Both the position numbers and the translations under genes were made by a program. The notes below the pieces were generated by a model that saw only the letters and a list, made by a program, of their open reading frames with translations, made no database searches and had not been told where the DNA came from. From an uncultured Oscillospiraceae bacterium (lineage in GTDB: Bacteria > Bacillota > Clostridia > Oscillospirales > Oscillospiraceae), in the NCBI GenBank assembly GCA_934512135.1, contig CAKSWT010000010.1, positions 1 through 64,000 of the forward strand: 64,000 nucleotides of DNA, written 5' to 3'. Shown here piece after piece: positions 34,901-43,175 of this stretch (positions are counted from its first letter, which is position 1; each line of letters starts with the position of its first letter).

Positions 34901-35471
34901 GCGTTATGAATATCTCACAGGCCAGCGGGACGATGTGGAAACCAGCCAGCGAGAGCTGCAAAAGATCGTGGGAGAGATCACCGGAGAGATGACGGAGATC
35001 TTCAAGGTGGAGTTCCAAAAGATTAACGAATACTTTGGTCAGACCTTTACCGAGATGTTTGGCGGGGGCAAGGCCAGCTTGCAGCTGGAGGACGAGAATG
35101 ACGTGCTCTCCTGCGGAATTGAGATCAAGGTCCAGCCGCCGGGCAAGCAGGTCAAGACCATTATGCTTCTCTCCGGCGGAGAAAAGGCCTTTGTGGCCAT
35201 TGCGCTGTACTTTGCGATTATGAAGGTCCGGCCCACGCCGTTTTGCATGCTCGATGAGATCGATGCGGCGCTGGACGACCGAAATGTGGCCAGGTTTGCG
35301 GCCTATCTCCGGAACCTTAGCAACAAAACCCAGTTTATTGTCGTCACCCATCGACGGGGCACCATGGAGGCCGCAGATGTGCTCTATGGCGTTACCATGC
35401 AGGAGCAGGGGGTGACCAAGGTGCTGTCCGTGGACATCAACCAGGTGGCAAAGGAACTGAATATCAACTGA
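31902..35471 (+). CDS. smc: Chromosome partition protein SMC
   Basis: A 1189-residue SMC ATPase. Walker A GPNGSGKSN is near residue 32, followed by long coiled coils (about 170-500 and 690-1010) around a hinge near 520-660 (GPVSKLLQTKDEYTVAVETA, then LNAGGSMTGGS). The C-terminal head has the LLSGGEKAFVAIALYFAI signature and Walker B FCMLDEIDAALDD. It forms condensin with ScpA and ScpB, not in this window. The start is GTG, and ftsY follows, the usual Firmicute order. Confidence 0.97.
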   Translation: MYLKAIEIQGFKSFPDKTVLTFGSDITAIVGPNGSGKSNISDAIRWVMGEMSSKALRGSKMEDVIFGGTVKRPQMGFAEVSLVLDNTEGIFDREGAEIMVTRRYYRSGDSEYYINRQSARLKDINELFMDTGLGREGYSNIGQGRIDEILSAKSTDRREIFEEAAGISKYRHRKEDTERKLQQTQDNLLRINDKISELELQVNPLREQAEKAKKYLVYRDELRGLEVTVWLSQLEKLSETAKKAEADYASAKFLLEQGKNDLEELYRRAEALAASLRDMDVEAERLRQKISEIEGEAAEQNSQKAVLEARLQGNLSNIRRLKQELDAQEGRSGDLQEQIAGRERRLREIRQEAQTAEATLAEKQSSFALLQLEQTKRRETLDGLRQRHSLQLQKSAELRSSLSANDSDVQKLRDRRAQVEQTRGDTAAKRDTALQGQKACLEELEQWQEAVAAQKNAISGYALRAEGRIKKRRELEEQTAQMKIQRDTLGSRIRMYREMEQGYEGYSKATRIVMQEAGRGNLRHIHGPVSKLLQTKDEYTVAVETALGASMQSIVVDSEQDGKAAIQLLRRREGGRATFLPIRVIRGRRLTENGLEGEYGFVGLASDLITYDQQYRDIMENLLGRTAVAEDMDAAIAIAGRHGHRFRIVTLDGQVLNAGGSMTGGSTAKSSGVLTRANELQRMEQQEKVLETQMKELSGQLQEAARGAAQAEAEIADSQNKLRQAEDQVLRLGQQKNHYEVLLGTLEAAMESAQREYDTVESLLSGGAQQKQTLQERAQECDRQVEALGAEMVTAQEALDRITGEMDQVEQEAHQAEMRKSALEAEAATAVSSRQQLQQLAEAISGDRNQRLQLIEEHQQENHLLTEQIEVCRQQAEVLLQQAQTQRQTLQEASGRRMGVEAQKTATEKGAQQKNRDLMDMERECARLEQKKTTTQLEEKQILDKLWDSYELTNSTAQQAKVEIESLSGAQKRIGELKRKMNALGHPNLGAIEEFQRVNERYEYLTGQRDDVETSQRELQKIVGEITGEMTEIFKVEFQKINEYFGQTFTEMFGGGKASLQLEDENDVLSCGIEIKVQPPGKQVKTIMLLSGGEKAFVAIALYFAIMKVRPTPFCMLDEIDAALDDRNVARFAAYLRNLSNKTQFIVVTHRRGTMEAADVLYGVTMQEQGVTKVLSVDINQVAKELNIN

Positions 35472-35505
35472 TGTTCCGGCAGAGGCCGGATGTAGGAGGG
35501 ACAAT

Positions 35506-36411
35506 ATGGGATTCTTTGAAAAGATCAAGGCGGGGCTGACCCGGACCCGCCAGGCCATGCAGAGCACCATCGGCGGGATCTTCGCCGGGTTCCATGGCAT
35601 CGACGACGACTTTTACGACGAGCTGGAGGAGAGCCTGATCCTGGCGGATTTGGGCGTGGACACGGCGGTTCGGGCAGTGGAGCAGCTCCGGGAGCGGGTC
35701 AATATGGAACACCTGAAAACCGCCGAGGAGGTCCGGGAGGCCCTAAAGGACATTTTAGCGGACATGCTCCAGGTGGGAGACACTCGGCTTCATATCCATA
35801 CGCAGCCCTCGGTGATTCTGGTGATCGGCGTCAACGGGGTGGGGAAGACCACCACCATTGGAAAGCTGGCCCATCAGATGAAGGAGGACGGGAAAAAGGT
35901 GCTGCTCTGTGCGGCGGATACCTTCCGGGCCGCTGCCGCCGACCAGCTGGAGATCTGGTCCCAACGCTCCGGCGTAGATATTATCCGGCAGCATGAGGGA
36001 GCGGATCCTGCGGCGGTGGTTTTTGATGCCATCACCGCCGCCAAGGCTCGGCATTCCGATGTGATCCTCTGTGACACTGCGGGACGGCTCCACAACAAGC
36101 AGAACCTGATGAATGAGCTGGGGAAAATCGCCCGGATCATTGACCGGGAGCTGCCTGATGCGGACAAGGAGGTTCTGCTGGTGCTGGACGGCACCACAGG
36201 CCAGAACGGACTGCTCCAGGCAAAGCAATTCTCCGAAATCGCAGGGGTTACCGGCATGGTTCTCACCAAGCTGGACGGGACCGCCAAGGGCGGCATTGTC
36301 ATTGCGGTGGCGGACGCCCTGAAAATCCCGGTGAAATATATCGGCGTAGGCGAGGGCATAGATGACCTGATGCCCTTTGAGGCCAGAAGCTTTGTGGATG
36401 CACTGATTTGA
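35506..36411 (+). CDS. ftsY: Signal recognition particle receptor FtsY
   Basis: A 301-residue SRP-GTPase containing only the NG domains without the long acidic A domain of Proteobacteria. GTP motifs are GVNGVGKTTTIGKLAHQM, DTFRAAAADQLEIW, CDTAGRLHNKQNLMNEL and TKLDGTAKGG. It docks ribosome-SRP complexes at the membrane. It follows smc by 34 bases with AGGAGG before the ATG. Confidence 0.97.
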   Translation: MGFFEKIKAGLTRTRQAMQSTIGGIFAGFHGIDDDFYDELEESLILADLGVDTAVRAVEQLRERVNMEHLKTAEEVREALKDILADMLQVGDTRLHIHTQPSVILVIGVNGVGKTTTIGKLAHQMKEDGKKVLLCAADTFRAAAADQLEIWSQRSGVDIIRQHEGADPAAVVFDAITAAKARHSDVILCDTAGRLHNKQNLMNELGKIARIIDRELPDADKEVLLVLDGTTGQNGLLQAKQFSEIAGVTGMVLTKLDGTAKGGIVIAVADALKIPVKYIGVGEGIDDLMPFEARSFVDALI

Positions 36412-36422
36412 GGAGGATCAAC

Positions 36423-37139
36423 ATGGAGAGAATAGATGGAAGAGCCCTGGATGAGATTCGCCAGGTGGAGATGCTGCCCGGGTTTACGAAATTTGCCGAG
36501 GGGAGCTGCCTGATCTCCTGTGGAGACACCATGGTGCTGTGCAACGCCTCGGTGGAGGAAAAGCTGCCGGGCCATGTGACCTCCGGCGGCTGGATCACCG
36601 CAGAGTACTCCATGCTGCCCCGGGCCAACCGGGAGCGGAGCCGCCGGGATGTGTCCAAGCTGAAGCTCAGCCCCAGAAGTGCGGAGATTCAGCGGCTGAT
36701 TGGCCGCAGCCTTCGGAGCGCCGTGGACCTGTCCAAGCTGGAGGGAATCAGTATCACCGTGGACTGCGATGTGCTCCAGGGAGACGGCGGCACCCGGACG
36801 GCCTCTGTCACCGGGGGATTTGTGGCGCTGATTCTGTGTTTTCGGCGGCTGATGAAGCAGGGGAAGATTTCCCAGATGCCGGTGAAAACCTTTGTCTCCG
36901 GAGTATCCGCCGGAATTGTGGACGGAGTTCCCATGCTGGACCTTCAGTACTCCGAGGATTCTCGGGCGGATGTGGATCTGAACTGCGTGATGGACGGCAG
37001 CGGCGGGATCATCGAGCTCCAGGGCACCGGCGAGGGCCGGCCCTTTACCCTGGAGGAGCAGCAGAAGCTGCTGGAGCTTTGCCGGTTGGGCAATGAGCAG
37101 CTTCAGCAGAAGCAGAAGGAAATTCTGGGGGAGCTGTAA
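36423..37139 (+). CDS. rph: Ribonuclease PH
   Basis: A 238-residue phosphorolytic 3'-exonuclease that trims tRNA precursors. Recognised by GFTKFAEGSCLISCGDT, WITAEYSMLPRANRERSRRD, SAEIQRLIGRSLRSAVDL and DCDVLQGDGGTRTAS. The ATG at 36423 is preferred to an upstream in-frame codon at 36408 because GGAGGA lies between them. It is 11 bases after ftsY and directly before rdgB, a frequent pairing. Confidence 0.95.
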   Translation: MERIDGRALDEIRQVEMLPGFTKFAEGSCLISCGDTMVLCNASVEEKLPGHVTSGGWITAEYSMLPRANRERSRRDVSKLKLSPRSAEIQRLIGRSLRSAVDLSKLEGISITVDCDVLQGDGGTRTASVTGGFVALILCFRRLMKQGKISQMPVKTFVSGVSAGIVDGVPMLDLQYSEDSRADVDLNCVMDGSGGIIELQGTGEGRPFTLEEQQKLLELCRLGNEQLQQKQKEILGEL

Positions 37140-37140
37140 C

Positions 37141-37749
37141 ATGAAAGTGGTGTTGGCCAGCAACAATCAGAATAAAATCCGGGAGATGAAGGCGATTTTG
37201 GAGCCCCTGGGCTGGACGGTGCTCAGCCAGAAGGAGGCGGGCGTCCATGTGGACCCGGAGGAAAACGGCCTGACCTTTGAGGAGAATTCTCTGATTAAGG
37301 CCCGGGCGGTGATGGAGGCGGCGGGGCTGCCTGCCATTGCGGATGATTCCGGGATTGCGGTAGACGCACTGAACGGGGCCCCCGGGGTCCATTCGGCCCG
37401 GTATGGCGGCGAAGGCTGCCCGGATGACAAGGCCAGAAACCGGCTGCTGCTCCGAAATATGGCGGAGGTGCCCGATGGAGCCCGGAGGGGACGGTTCGTC
37501 TCGGTAATTACCATGGTGTCCCCGGAGGGCGGCGTAACGGCGGCCCGAGGAGAGCTGGAGGGGGAAATCCTCCGGCAGGAGGAGGGAAGCGGAGGCTTTG
37601 GCTACGACCCGCTGTTTTACATTCCCTCCGAAGGCTGCACCATGGCCCAGCTGTCCCCGGAGCGCAAAAATCAGATCTCACATCGGGCAGTTGCCCTTCA
37701 AAAATTTGTACAAAAACTAACTGAGGAGAAATCATATGCTGACAAGTAA
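37141..37749 (+). CDS. rdgB: XTP/dITP diphosphatase (RdgB/HAM1)
   Basis: A 202-residue nucleotide house-cleaning enzyme that hydrolyses ITP, dITP and XTP. It begins KVVLASNNQNKIREMKAIL and has DDSGIAVDALNGAPGVHSAR and GSGGFGYDPLFYIPSEGCTM, all family hallmarks. The ATG at 37141 is one base after the rph stop. The end overlaps the next gene by 14 bases, which suggests coupling. Confidence 0.96.
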   Translation: MKVVLASNNQNKIREMKAILEPLGWTVLSQKEAGVHVDPEENGLTFEENSLIKARAVMEAAGLPAIADDSGIAVDALNGAPGVHSARYGGEGCPDDKARNRLLLRNMAEVPDGARRGRFVSVITMVSPEGGVTAARGELEGEILRQEEGSGGFGYDPLFYIPSEGCTMAQLSPERKNQISHRAVALQKFVQKLTEEKSYADK

Positions 37750-38179
37750 ACAGCGGGCAGAGCTGCGTGCCAAGGCCAACGGCCTGGAGGTGACGCTGAT
37801 GATCGGGAAAGAGGGCATTACCGGCACCGTGGCGGAGACTGCCGTAGGCCAGCTGGAGAACCGGGAGCTAATCAAGGGCCGGGTCCTGGAGACCGCCGGG
37901 CTGACGGCTCGGGAGGCCAGCGATACGCTCTGCCAGATGACCGGCGCCGACGGCGTGTCCTGCGCAGGCAACACCTTTGTGATCTACCGGCACAGCAAGA
38001 AGCTGGAGGCCCAGCGGGCCCAGGCCAATGCCAAGGCCCGGGCGGCCAAAAAGGTCAACCCGGTGCGGGCCGGCATTCAAAAGCGGCGGGCCCAGGCCAA
38101 GCGAGAGCGGGAGCGGAAAAATGAGTTCTTCCGCCAGCAGCGGGAGAAGGAGCGCAAGGAAGGCAAGCGGGACCTGTAA
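37736..38179 (+). CDS. yhbY: YhbY-family (CRM domain) RNA-binding protein
   Basis: A 147-residue protein. The first 97 residues are a CRM domain (LTSKQRAELRAKANGLEVTL, with the GKEGIT loop), which binds RNA and associates with pre-50S ribosomes. The last 50 residues are a very basic, Arg/Lys-rich extension longer than in the E. coli protein, ending in KERKEGKRDL. The gene overlaps rdgB and precedes nadD, as often in Firmicutes. Confidence 0.92.
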   Translation: MLTSKQRAELRAKANGLEVTLMIGKEGITGTVAETAVGQLENRELIKGRVLETAGLTAREASDTLCQMTGADGVSCAGNTFVIYRHSKKLEAQRAQANAKARAAKKVNPVRAGIQKRRAQAKRERERKNEFFRQQREKERKEGKRDL

Positions 38180-38215
38180 TATCCATCCACCACTGAATGG
38201 GAAAGGGGAACGACT

Positions 38216-39433
38216 ATGGCAAAGATCGGCGTATTTGGCGGAACCTTTAACCCGCCCCATGTGGGGCATTTGCAGGCGGCAGAGGAGGTCAAGAGGGCCC
38301 TGGGGCTGGATAAAGTTCTGCTCATCCCGGATGCACAGCCGCCCCATAAGGCGCTTCCGGAGAATTCCCCCACCGGGGCGGAACGGCTGGAGCTGGTCCG
38401 GGCGGCCATTGCCGGGCATCCGGGGCTGGAGGCCTCGGAGCTGGAGCTGGAGCGCAGTGGAACCAGTTATACCTCCGACACCCTGGGACTACTCCGAAGG
38501 CGCTATCCAGAGGATACGCTGTATCTCATTACAGGAACGGATATGTTCCTGTCCCTGCACAGCTGGCATGCCCCGGAGGAGATCTGCGGGAACGCGGTGA
38601 TTGTGGGGATGAGCCGGGAGAACGATGACCGCCGGGGGGAAATGCTGGCCCAGAAGGCGGCGCTGGAGGAAAAGTTCGGCGCCAGGGTGGAGCTGGTGCA
38701 AAACCGGGTGGTTGAGGTGTCCTCCACCACCGTCCGGCGGATGCTGATCCTGGGCGGAGGAGAACATTACCTGCCTCCGGCAGAGCTGGCGCTGATTCGG
38801 GAGCGGGGCTTCTACGGTACCGGCAGAGACTATCGTAATCTGCCGGAGGAGGAGCTGCGCAGGGTGGCCACCGGCCTGCTGAAGCCCAAACGGGTGAATC
38901 ATGTGCTGGGCTGCGCAGAGACGGCGGTAAAGCTGGCCCGGCTCAACGGAGCCGATGAGCATGTGGCACTGCGGGCGGGACTGCTCCATGATGTGACCAA
39001 GGCGCTGGACGGCCCCCGGGGGGAAGATCAGTTGCTATTGGTGGACAAGTATGGTATACTAATCACTGATTTTGAACGAAATAATCCCAAGCTGCTCCAC
39101 GCAAAAACCGGTGCCGCAGTGGCGAAGCATGTGTTCGGAGAATGCGACGAGGTGGTGCGGGCCATCTACTGGCACACCACGGGGAAGGCGAACATGAGCC
39201 GGATGGAGAAGATCATCTATCTGGCGGATTACATGGAGCCCACCCGGAGCTTCCCAGGGGTGGAGGAGCTGCGGAAGGTGGCGTTCCGCAATCTGGATCA
39301 GGGCCTGCTGATGGGCTTTGACCTGTGCATTGCGGAGCTGATCCGGGAGCAGAAGAATGTCTGCCGGGATTCTCTGGAGGCAAGAGACTTCCTGCGGGCA
39401 CAGCTGGAACATAGATCGAATATGGAAGGATGA
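38216..39433 (+). CDS. nadD: Fused NadD nicotinate-nucleotide adenylyltransferase and YqeK HD-domain Ap4A hydrolase
   Basis: A 405-residue fusion. Residues 1 to about 200 are NadD, with KIGVFGGTFNPPHVGHLQAA (the T/HxGH motif), GTDMFLSLHSWHAPEEI and the closing VEVSSTTVRRML; it makes deamido-NAD. Residues about 210-400 are a YqeK-type HD hydrolase with GLLHDVTKAL, an AIYWHTTGKANMSRMEKI metal-site segment and YLADYMEPTR. In most Firmicutes these are two adjacent genes. AAAGGGG precedes the ATG, and the rsfS start overlaps the stop. Confidence 0.93.
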   Translation: MAKIGVFGGTFNPPHVGHLQAAEEVKRALGLDKVLLIPDAQPPHKALPENSPTGAERLELVRAAIAGHPGLEASELELERSGTSYTSDTLGLLRRRYPEDTLYLITGTDMFLSLHSWHAPEEICGNAVIVGMSRENDDRRGEMLAQKAALEEKFGARVELVQNRVVEVSSTTVRRMLILGGGEHYLPPAELALIRERGFYGTGRDYRNLPEEELRRVATGLLKPKRVNHVLGCAETAVKLARLNGADEHVALRAGLLHDVTKALDGPRGEDQLLLVDKYGILITDFERNNPKLLHAKTGAAVAKHVFGECDEVVRAIYWHTTGKANMSRMEKIIYLADYMEPTRSFPGVEELRKVAFRNLDQGLLMGFDLCIAELIREQKNVCRDSLEARDFLRAQLEHRSNMEG

Positions 39434-39804
39434 AGCAGTTGTTATCAGCAAGACAGGCCGCAGAGGTTGCGGTCAAGGCACTGGACAATAAGAAGGCCAT
39501 GAATCTGATGCTGTTGGAGGTCAAGGGCTTGACCACACTGACAGAGTATATGCTTCTGGCCACTGGCACCTCGGATACACACCTTCGTGCCCTCTGCGAT
39601 GAGGTAGAGAAGAAGATGGAGGAGGCCGGAGAAAAGGTCTGGCACCGAGAGGGCTACCGGGGAGACACCTGGATTGTAATGGACTTCTGCGGCGTCATGG
39701 TCCATGTGTTTACCCAGGAACAGCGGAAGTTTTATGATCTGGAGCGGCTGTGGGGGGATGCCCCCATGGTGGATCTGACGGAGATCCTTGGGCCCCAGGC
39801 ATAA
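39430..39804 (+). CDS. rsfS: Ribosome silencing factor RsfS
   Basis: A 124-residue RsfS/Iojap protein that binds L14 on the 50S subunit and blocks subunit joining under starvation. ATGTSDTHLRALCDEVEKKM and GDTWIVMDFCGVMVHVFTQE with RKFYDLERLWGDAP are family hallmarks. The start overlaps the nadD-yqeK stop by 4 bases, so translation is coupled. Confidence 0.95.
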   Translation: MKQLLSARQAAEVAVKALDNKKAMNLMLLEVKGLTTLTEYMLLATGTSDTHLRALCDEVEKKMEEAGEKVWHREGYRGDTWIVMDFCGVMVHVFTQEQRKFYDLERLWGDAPMVDLTEILGPQA

Positions 39805-39832
39805 CATATATTGAAGAATAAAGGTGAGTATC

Positions 39833-42328
39833 ATGAAATACGATTTTGCTGCCATTGAGCCAAAATGGCAGAAGATTTGGGCGGATCAAAAGCTCTTTGC
39901 CGCGGAGAACGGCTCCAGCAAGCCCAAATACTATGCGCTGGTGGAGTTTCCCTACCCCTCCGGTGCGGGACTTCATGTGGGACATCCCCGGCCCTATACG
40001 GCCATGGATGCCATTGCCCGGAAAAAGCGCATGGAGGGCTATAATGTGCTCTTCCCCATGGGATATGACGCCTTTGGTCTGCCCACGGAGAACTTTGCCA
40101 TTAAGAACCATGTGCATCCGGCGGTGGTGACCAAGAAGAACATCGAAAACTTCACCCGTCAGCTGCACATGCTGGGCTACTCCTTTGACTGGGATCGGGT
40201 TATCGACACCACGGACCCTAACTACTACAAGTGGACCCAGTGGATTTTCCTGCAGCTCTATCGGCACGGCCTGGCCTACAAGGCCACCATGCCGGTGAAC
40301 TGGTGTACCAGCTGCAAATGCGTCCTGGCCAACGAAGAAGTGGTGGAGGGCGTGTGTGAGCGCTGCGGCGCCCCTGTGGTGCGGAAGGAAAAGTCCCAGT
40401 GGATGCTGAAGATCACGGAATACGCCCAGAAGCTCATTGACGGCCTGGACCAGGTGGACTTTATCGAGCGGGTCAAGACCCAGCAGAAGAACTGGATCGG
40501 CCGGTCCACCGGCGCAGAGGTGGATTTTGAGACCTCCGAGGGCCATAAGCTCCGGGTCTACACCACCCGGCCTGACACGCTGTTCGGCGCCACCTATATG
40601 GTCATTGCCCCGGAGCACGCCTGCGTCAAGGCGTGGGCTGACAAGATTGAAAACTACGCCCAGGTGGAGGCCTATGTGGCCGAGGCGGCCCGGAAGTCCG
40701 ACTTTGAGCGGACAGAGCTGGTGAAGGACAAAACCGGCGTCCGGCTCCAGGGCGTCTATGCCATCAACCCTGCCAACGGCAAGCACATTCCCATCTTTAT
40801 CTCCGACTATGTGCTGTCTACCTACGGCACCGGCGCCATTATGGCGGTGCCGGCCCATGATGATCGGGACTGGGCCTTTGCCAAAAAGTTCGGCTGTGAG
40901 ATCATTGAAGTGGTGGCCGGCGGCAACGTGGAGGAGGCTGCCTTTACCGCCAAGGACGACAGCGCGGTTTTGGTGAATTCCGATTTCCTAAACGGGCTTA
41001 CGGTGAAGGAGGCCATTCCGGCGATGACCAAGTGGCTGGAGGAAAAGGGAATCGGCAAGGCAAAAGTCAATTATAAGCTCCGGGACTGGGTGTTCTCCCG
41101 TCAGCGGTATTGGGGTGAGCCCATTCCCATTGTCCACTGCCCTAAGTGCGGGACCGTGCCCCTGCCGGAGGATCAGCTGCCGCTGGTGCTCCCGGAGGTG
41201 GAGAGCTATGAGCCCACAGACGACGGGGAAAGCCCCCTGGCACCGATGACCGACTGGGTCAATACCACCTGCCCCCAGTGCGGCGGCCCGGCAAAGCGGG
41301 AGACGGATACCATGCCCCAGTGGGCGGGCTCCAGTTGGTATTTCCTGCGGTATATGGATCCCCACAACGATAAGGCCCTGGCCTCCAAGGAGGCCCTGGA
41401 TTACTGGGGTCAGGTGGACTGGTACAACGGCGGCATGGAGCACACGACGCTGCATCTGCTCTACTCCCGGTTCTGGAACAACTTCCTCCACGACATCGGA
41501 GTGGTGCCCAATGCCGAGCCCTATGCCAAGCGGACCAGCCACGGGATGATTCTGGGCAAGAATCCTCACTATGTGGGGAATGTGGAGACCCAGGAGGAGA
41601 AGGACGCCCTGGTGAAAAAATACGGGGCCCAGGCCATGCGCCCTGCGGTAAAGATGTCCAAGTCTCTGGGGAATGTGGTGAATCCCGATGATGTGGTGAA
41701 GGCCTACGGGGCAGACACCATGCGGCTCTATATTCTCTTTATCGGTGACTTTGAAAAGACGGCCACTTGGTCTGACGAGGCGGTGAAGGGCTGCAAGCGG
41801 TTCCTGGATAAGGTTTGGAACCTGGGAGAGAACGTCACGGATCAGGCGGCGGAGTACAGCGCCAAAAACGAGACCTTGATGCACAAGACCATCAAAAAGG
41901 TCACCGAGGACATTGATGCGCTGAAGGCCAATACCGCCATCGCCGCCCTGATGAGCCTGGTGAACACCATGGGCCAGAGCGGATGCAACCGGGCAGAGCT
42001 CAAAACCCTGCTGCAGCTTCTGTCTCCCTTCGCGCCCCATATCTGCGAGGAGATCTGGCAGAACCACGGCTTTGAAGGCTATTGCTCCGTGGCTCCCTGG
42101 CCTGCCTATGACGAGAAAAAGACCGTGGATGCGGAGATTGACATGGCCATCCAGGTCAATGGCAAGTTCCGTGGTACCATGCGGGTTGCGGCAGACGTGT
42201 CCCAGGAGGGAGCGCTGGCGGCGGCCCTGGAGACGGATATTGTGAAGCGGCAGATGGCAAATCTGGGAGGCGAGGTTCGAAAGACCATTGTGGTTCCCGG
42301 CAAGCTCATCAATCTGATTATCAAGTAA
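39833..42328 (+). CDS. leuS: Leucyl-tRNA synthetase
   Basis: An 831-residue class I synthetase that charges tRNA-Leu. The HIGH-type motif is in PYPSGAGLHVGHPRPYTAMD, and the KMSKS loop in AVKMSKSLGNVVNPDD. A zinc-binding Cys cluster (CTSCKC, CERCG) and the inserted CP1 editing domain (TTRPDTLFGATYMVIAPEH) are present. The ATG at 39833 is preferred to a GTG at 39824, given AAAGGTG before it. No T-box leader precedes it. Confidence 0.97.
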   Translation: MKYDFAAIEPKWQKIWADQKLFAAENGSSKPKYYALVEFPYPSGAGLHVGHPRPYTAMDAIARKKRMEGYNVLFPMGYDAFGLPTENFAIKNHVHPAVVTKKNIENFTRQLHMLGYSFDWDRVIDTTDPNYYKWTQWIFLQLYRHGLAYKATMPVNWCTSCKCVLANEEVVEGVCERCGAPVVRKEKSQWMLKITEYAQKLIDGLDQVDFIERVKTQQKNWIGRSTGAEVDFETSEGHKLRVYTTRPDTLFGATYMVIAPEHACVKAWADKIENYAQVEAYVAEAARKSDFERTELVKDKTGVRLQGVYAINPANGKHIPIFISDYVLSTYGTGAIMAVPAHDDRDWAFAKKFGCEIIEVVAGGNVEEAAFTAKDDSAVLVNSDFLNGLTVKEAIPAMTKWLEEKGIGKAKVNYKLRDWVFSRQRYWGEPIPIVHCPKCGTVPLPEDQLPLVLPEVESYEPTDDGESPLAPMTDWVNTTCPQCGGPAKRETDTMPQWAGSSWYFLRYMDPHNDKALASKEALDYWGQVDWYNGGMEHTTLHLLYSRFWNNFLHDIGVVPNAEPYAKRTSHGMILGKNPHYVGNVETQEEKDALVKKYGAQAMRPAVKMSKSLGNVVNPDDVVKAYGADTMRLYILFIGDFEKTATWSDEAVKGCKRFLDKVWNLGENVTDQAAEYSAKNETLMHKTIKKVTEDIDALKANTAIAALMSLVNTMGQSGCNRAELKTLLQLLSPFAPHICEEIWQNHGFEGYCSVAPWPAYDEKKTVDAEIDMAIQVNGKFRGTMRVAADVSQEGALAAALETDIVKRQMANLGGEVRKTIVVPGKLINLIIK

Positions 42329-42344
42329 CCAGAAAAAATTTTAC

Positions 42345-42373
42345 TTGACATTTCCGTAATCCTTGCATATAAT
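42345..42373 (+). promoter_or_regulatory. Consensus promoter of rpsU
   Basis: TTGACA (42345-42350) and TATAAT (42368-42373), 17 bases apart, with TGC extending the -10 box. The leader of about 60 bases contains two small stems, including GCATTTCC paired with GGGGAATGC near 42409-42420. Confidence 0.88.
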
Positions 42374-42439
42374 AAGAAAAGCCATCGAATGGCCCTTAAA
42401 GCATTTCCATCGGGGAATGCATCGGAGGGAGGGAAAACA

Positions 42440-42625
42440 ATGTCTGAGATCCGCGTCAAAGAAAATGAGTCTCTGGAGAGCGCGCTCAAGAGATTTAAAC
42501 GCAGTTGTGCGAAGGATGGCGTTATCGCTGAGGTGAAGAAGAGAGAGCATTATGTAAGCCCCAGCCTGAAGCGTAAGCAGAAGTCTGAAGCCGCCCGTAA
42601 GAACAACAAGAAAAAGTATTATTGA
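42440..42625 (+). CDS. rpsU: Ribosomal protein bS21
   Basis: A 61-residue small-subunit protein, basic and with the family's SEIRVKENESLESALKRFKR start and a Lys/Asn/Tyr tail KNNKKKYY. The ATG at 42440 is chosen because GGAGGGAGG precedes it; an upstream in-frame codon at 42389 lies in the leader. It is a single-gene unit between a consensus promoter and a terminator. Confidence 0.96.
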   Translation: MSEIRVKENESLESALKRFKRSCAKDGVIAEVKKREHYVSPSLKRKQKSEAARKNNKKKYY

Positions 42626-42642
42626 TCCCTTTTTATATGCGT

Positions 42643-43092
42643 TTAGGCACCCCACATCTGTGGGGTGCTTTTCTCTTGGGACGCAAGGGCCCGGCGAAGG
42701 TTCGGGTCCTCCACCAGTATGGCCGGAACGCCTCGGGACAGGGCGGTTTGGTATTTGCGCCGGAGGCTTCGCAGAGAGTCAAACAGCACCACGTGGGCCT
42801 GACCATCCTGAATATAGGAAAAATACTCGGTGCAGAGGGCTGGGGAGAAGTGACAGCTTTGGCCTCGATACAGCTCAGAGAGTGCGTCGGCGGTCAGAGA
42901 AATCCCGGTGCCGCAGAGGCAAGGCAGCGGGAAATCCATATACACCGGGGCCAGACGCAGACAGAGCTTTCCCTGGGCGGCCCGGAGAAAGCGCTCCAGA
43001 CAGTCGGATAGGGTGCCGCCGGAGACGGCGCAGTCCGCCAGAAAGTATCCTGGGGGGATTTCTCCCGGGGTGCAGCAAAGAGTCATTGACAA
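42643..43092 (-). CDS. Hypothetical protein convergent with rpsU
   Basis: A 149-residue protein not recognised. It begins MSMTLCCTPGEIPPGYFLAD and contains several cysteines; no membrane segment or known motif stands out. The TTG at 43092 is preferred because AGGAGG lies 8 bases upstream; an ATG at 43086 is the alternative. A longer plus-strand frame crosses the same DNA but lacks a ribosome binding site and family resemblance until it reaches the YqeG gene. Its stop lies inside the rpsU terminator. Confidence 0.55.
   Translation of the reverse strand: MSMTLCCTPGEIPPGYFLADCAVSGGTLSDCLERFLRAAQGKLCLRLAPVYMDFPLPCLCGTGISLTADALSELYRGQSCHFSPALCTEYFSYIQDGQAHVVLFDSLRSLRRKYQTALSRGVPAILVEDPNLRRALASQEKSTPQMWGA
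42647..42672 (+). terminator. Terminator of rpsU
   Basis: Arms GCACCCCACA (42647-42656) and TGTGGGGTGC (42659-42668) with loop TC and TTTT after. The hairpin also encodes the last residues (TPQMWGA) of the convergent gene at 42643-43092. Confidence 0.88.
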
Positions 43093-43175
43093 GGGGAAAA
43101 CCTCCTGTTAAGATAGTTCCGCTGACAGAGTTTATGTGTCGGATGAGAAAATATGAATGGAAAGAGCGTGATGCT

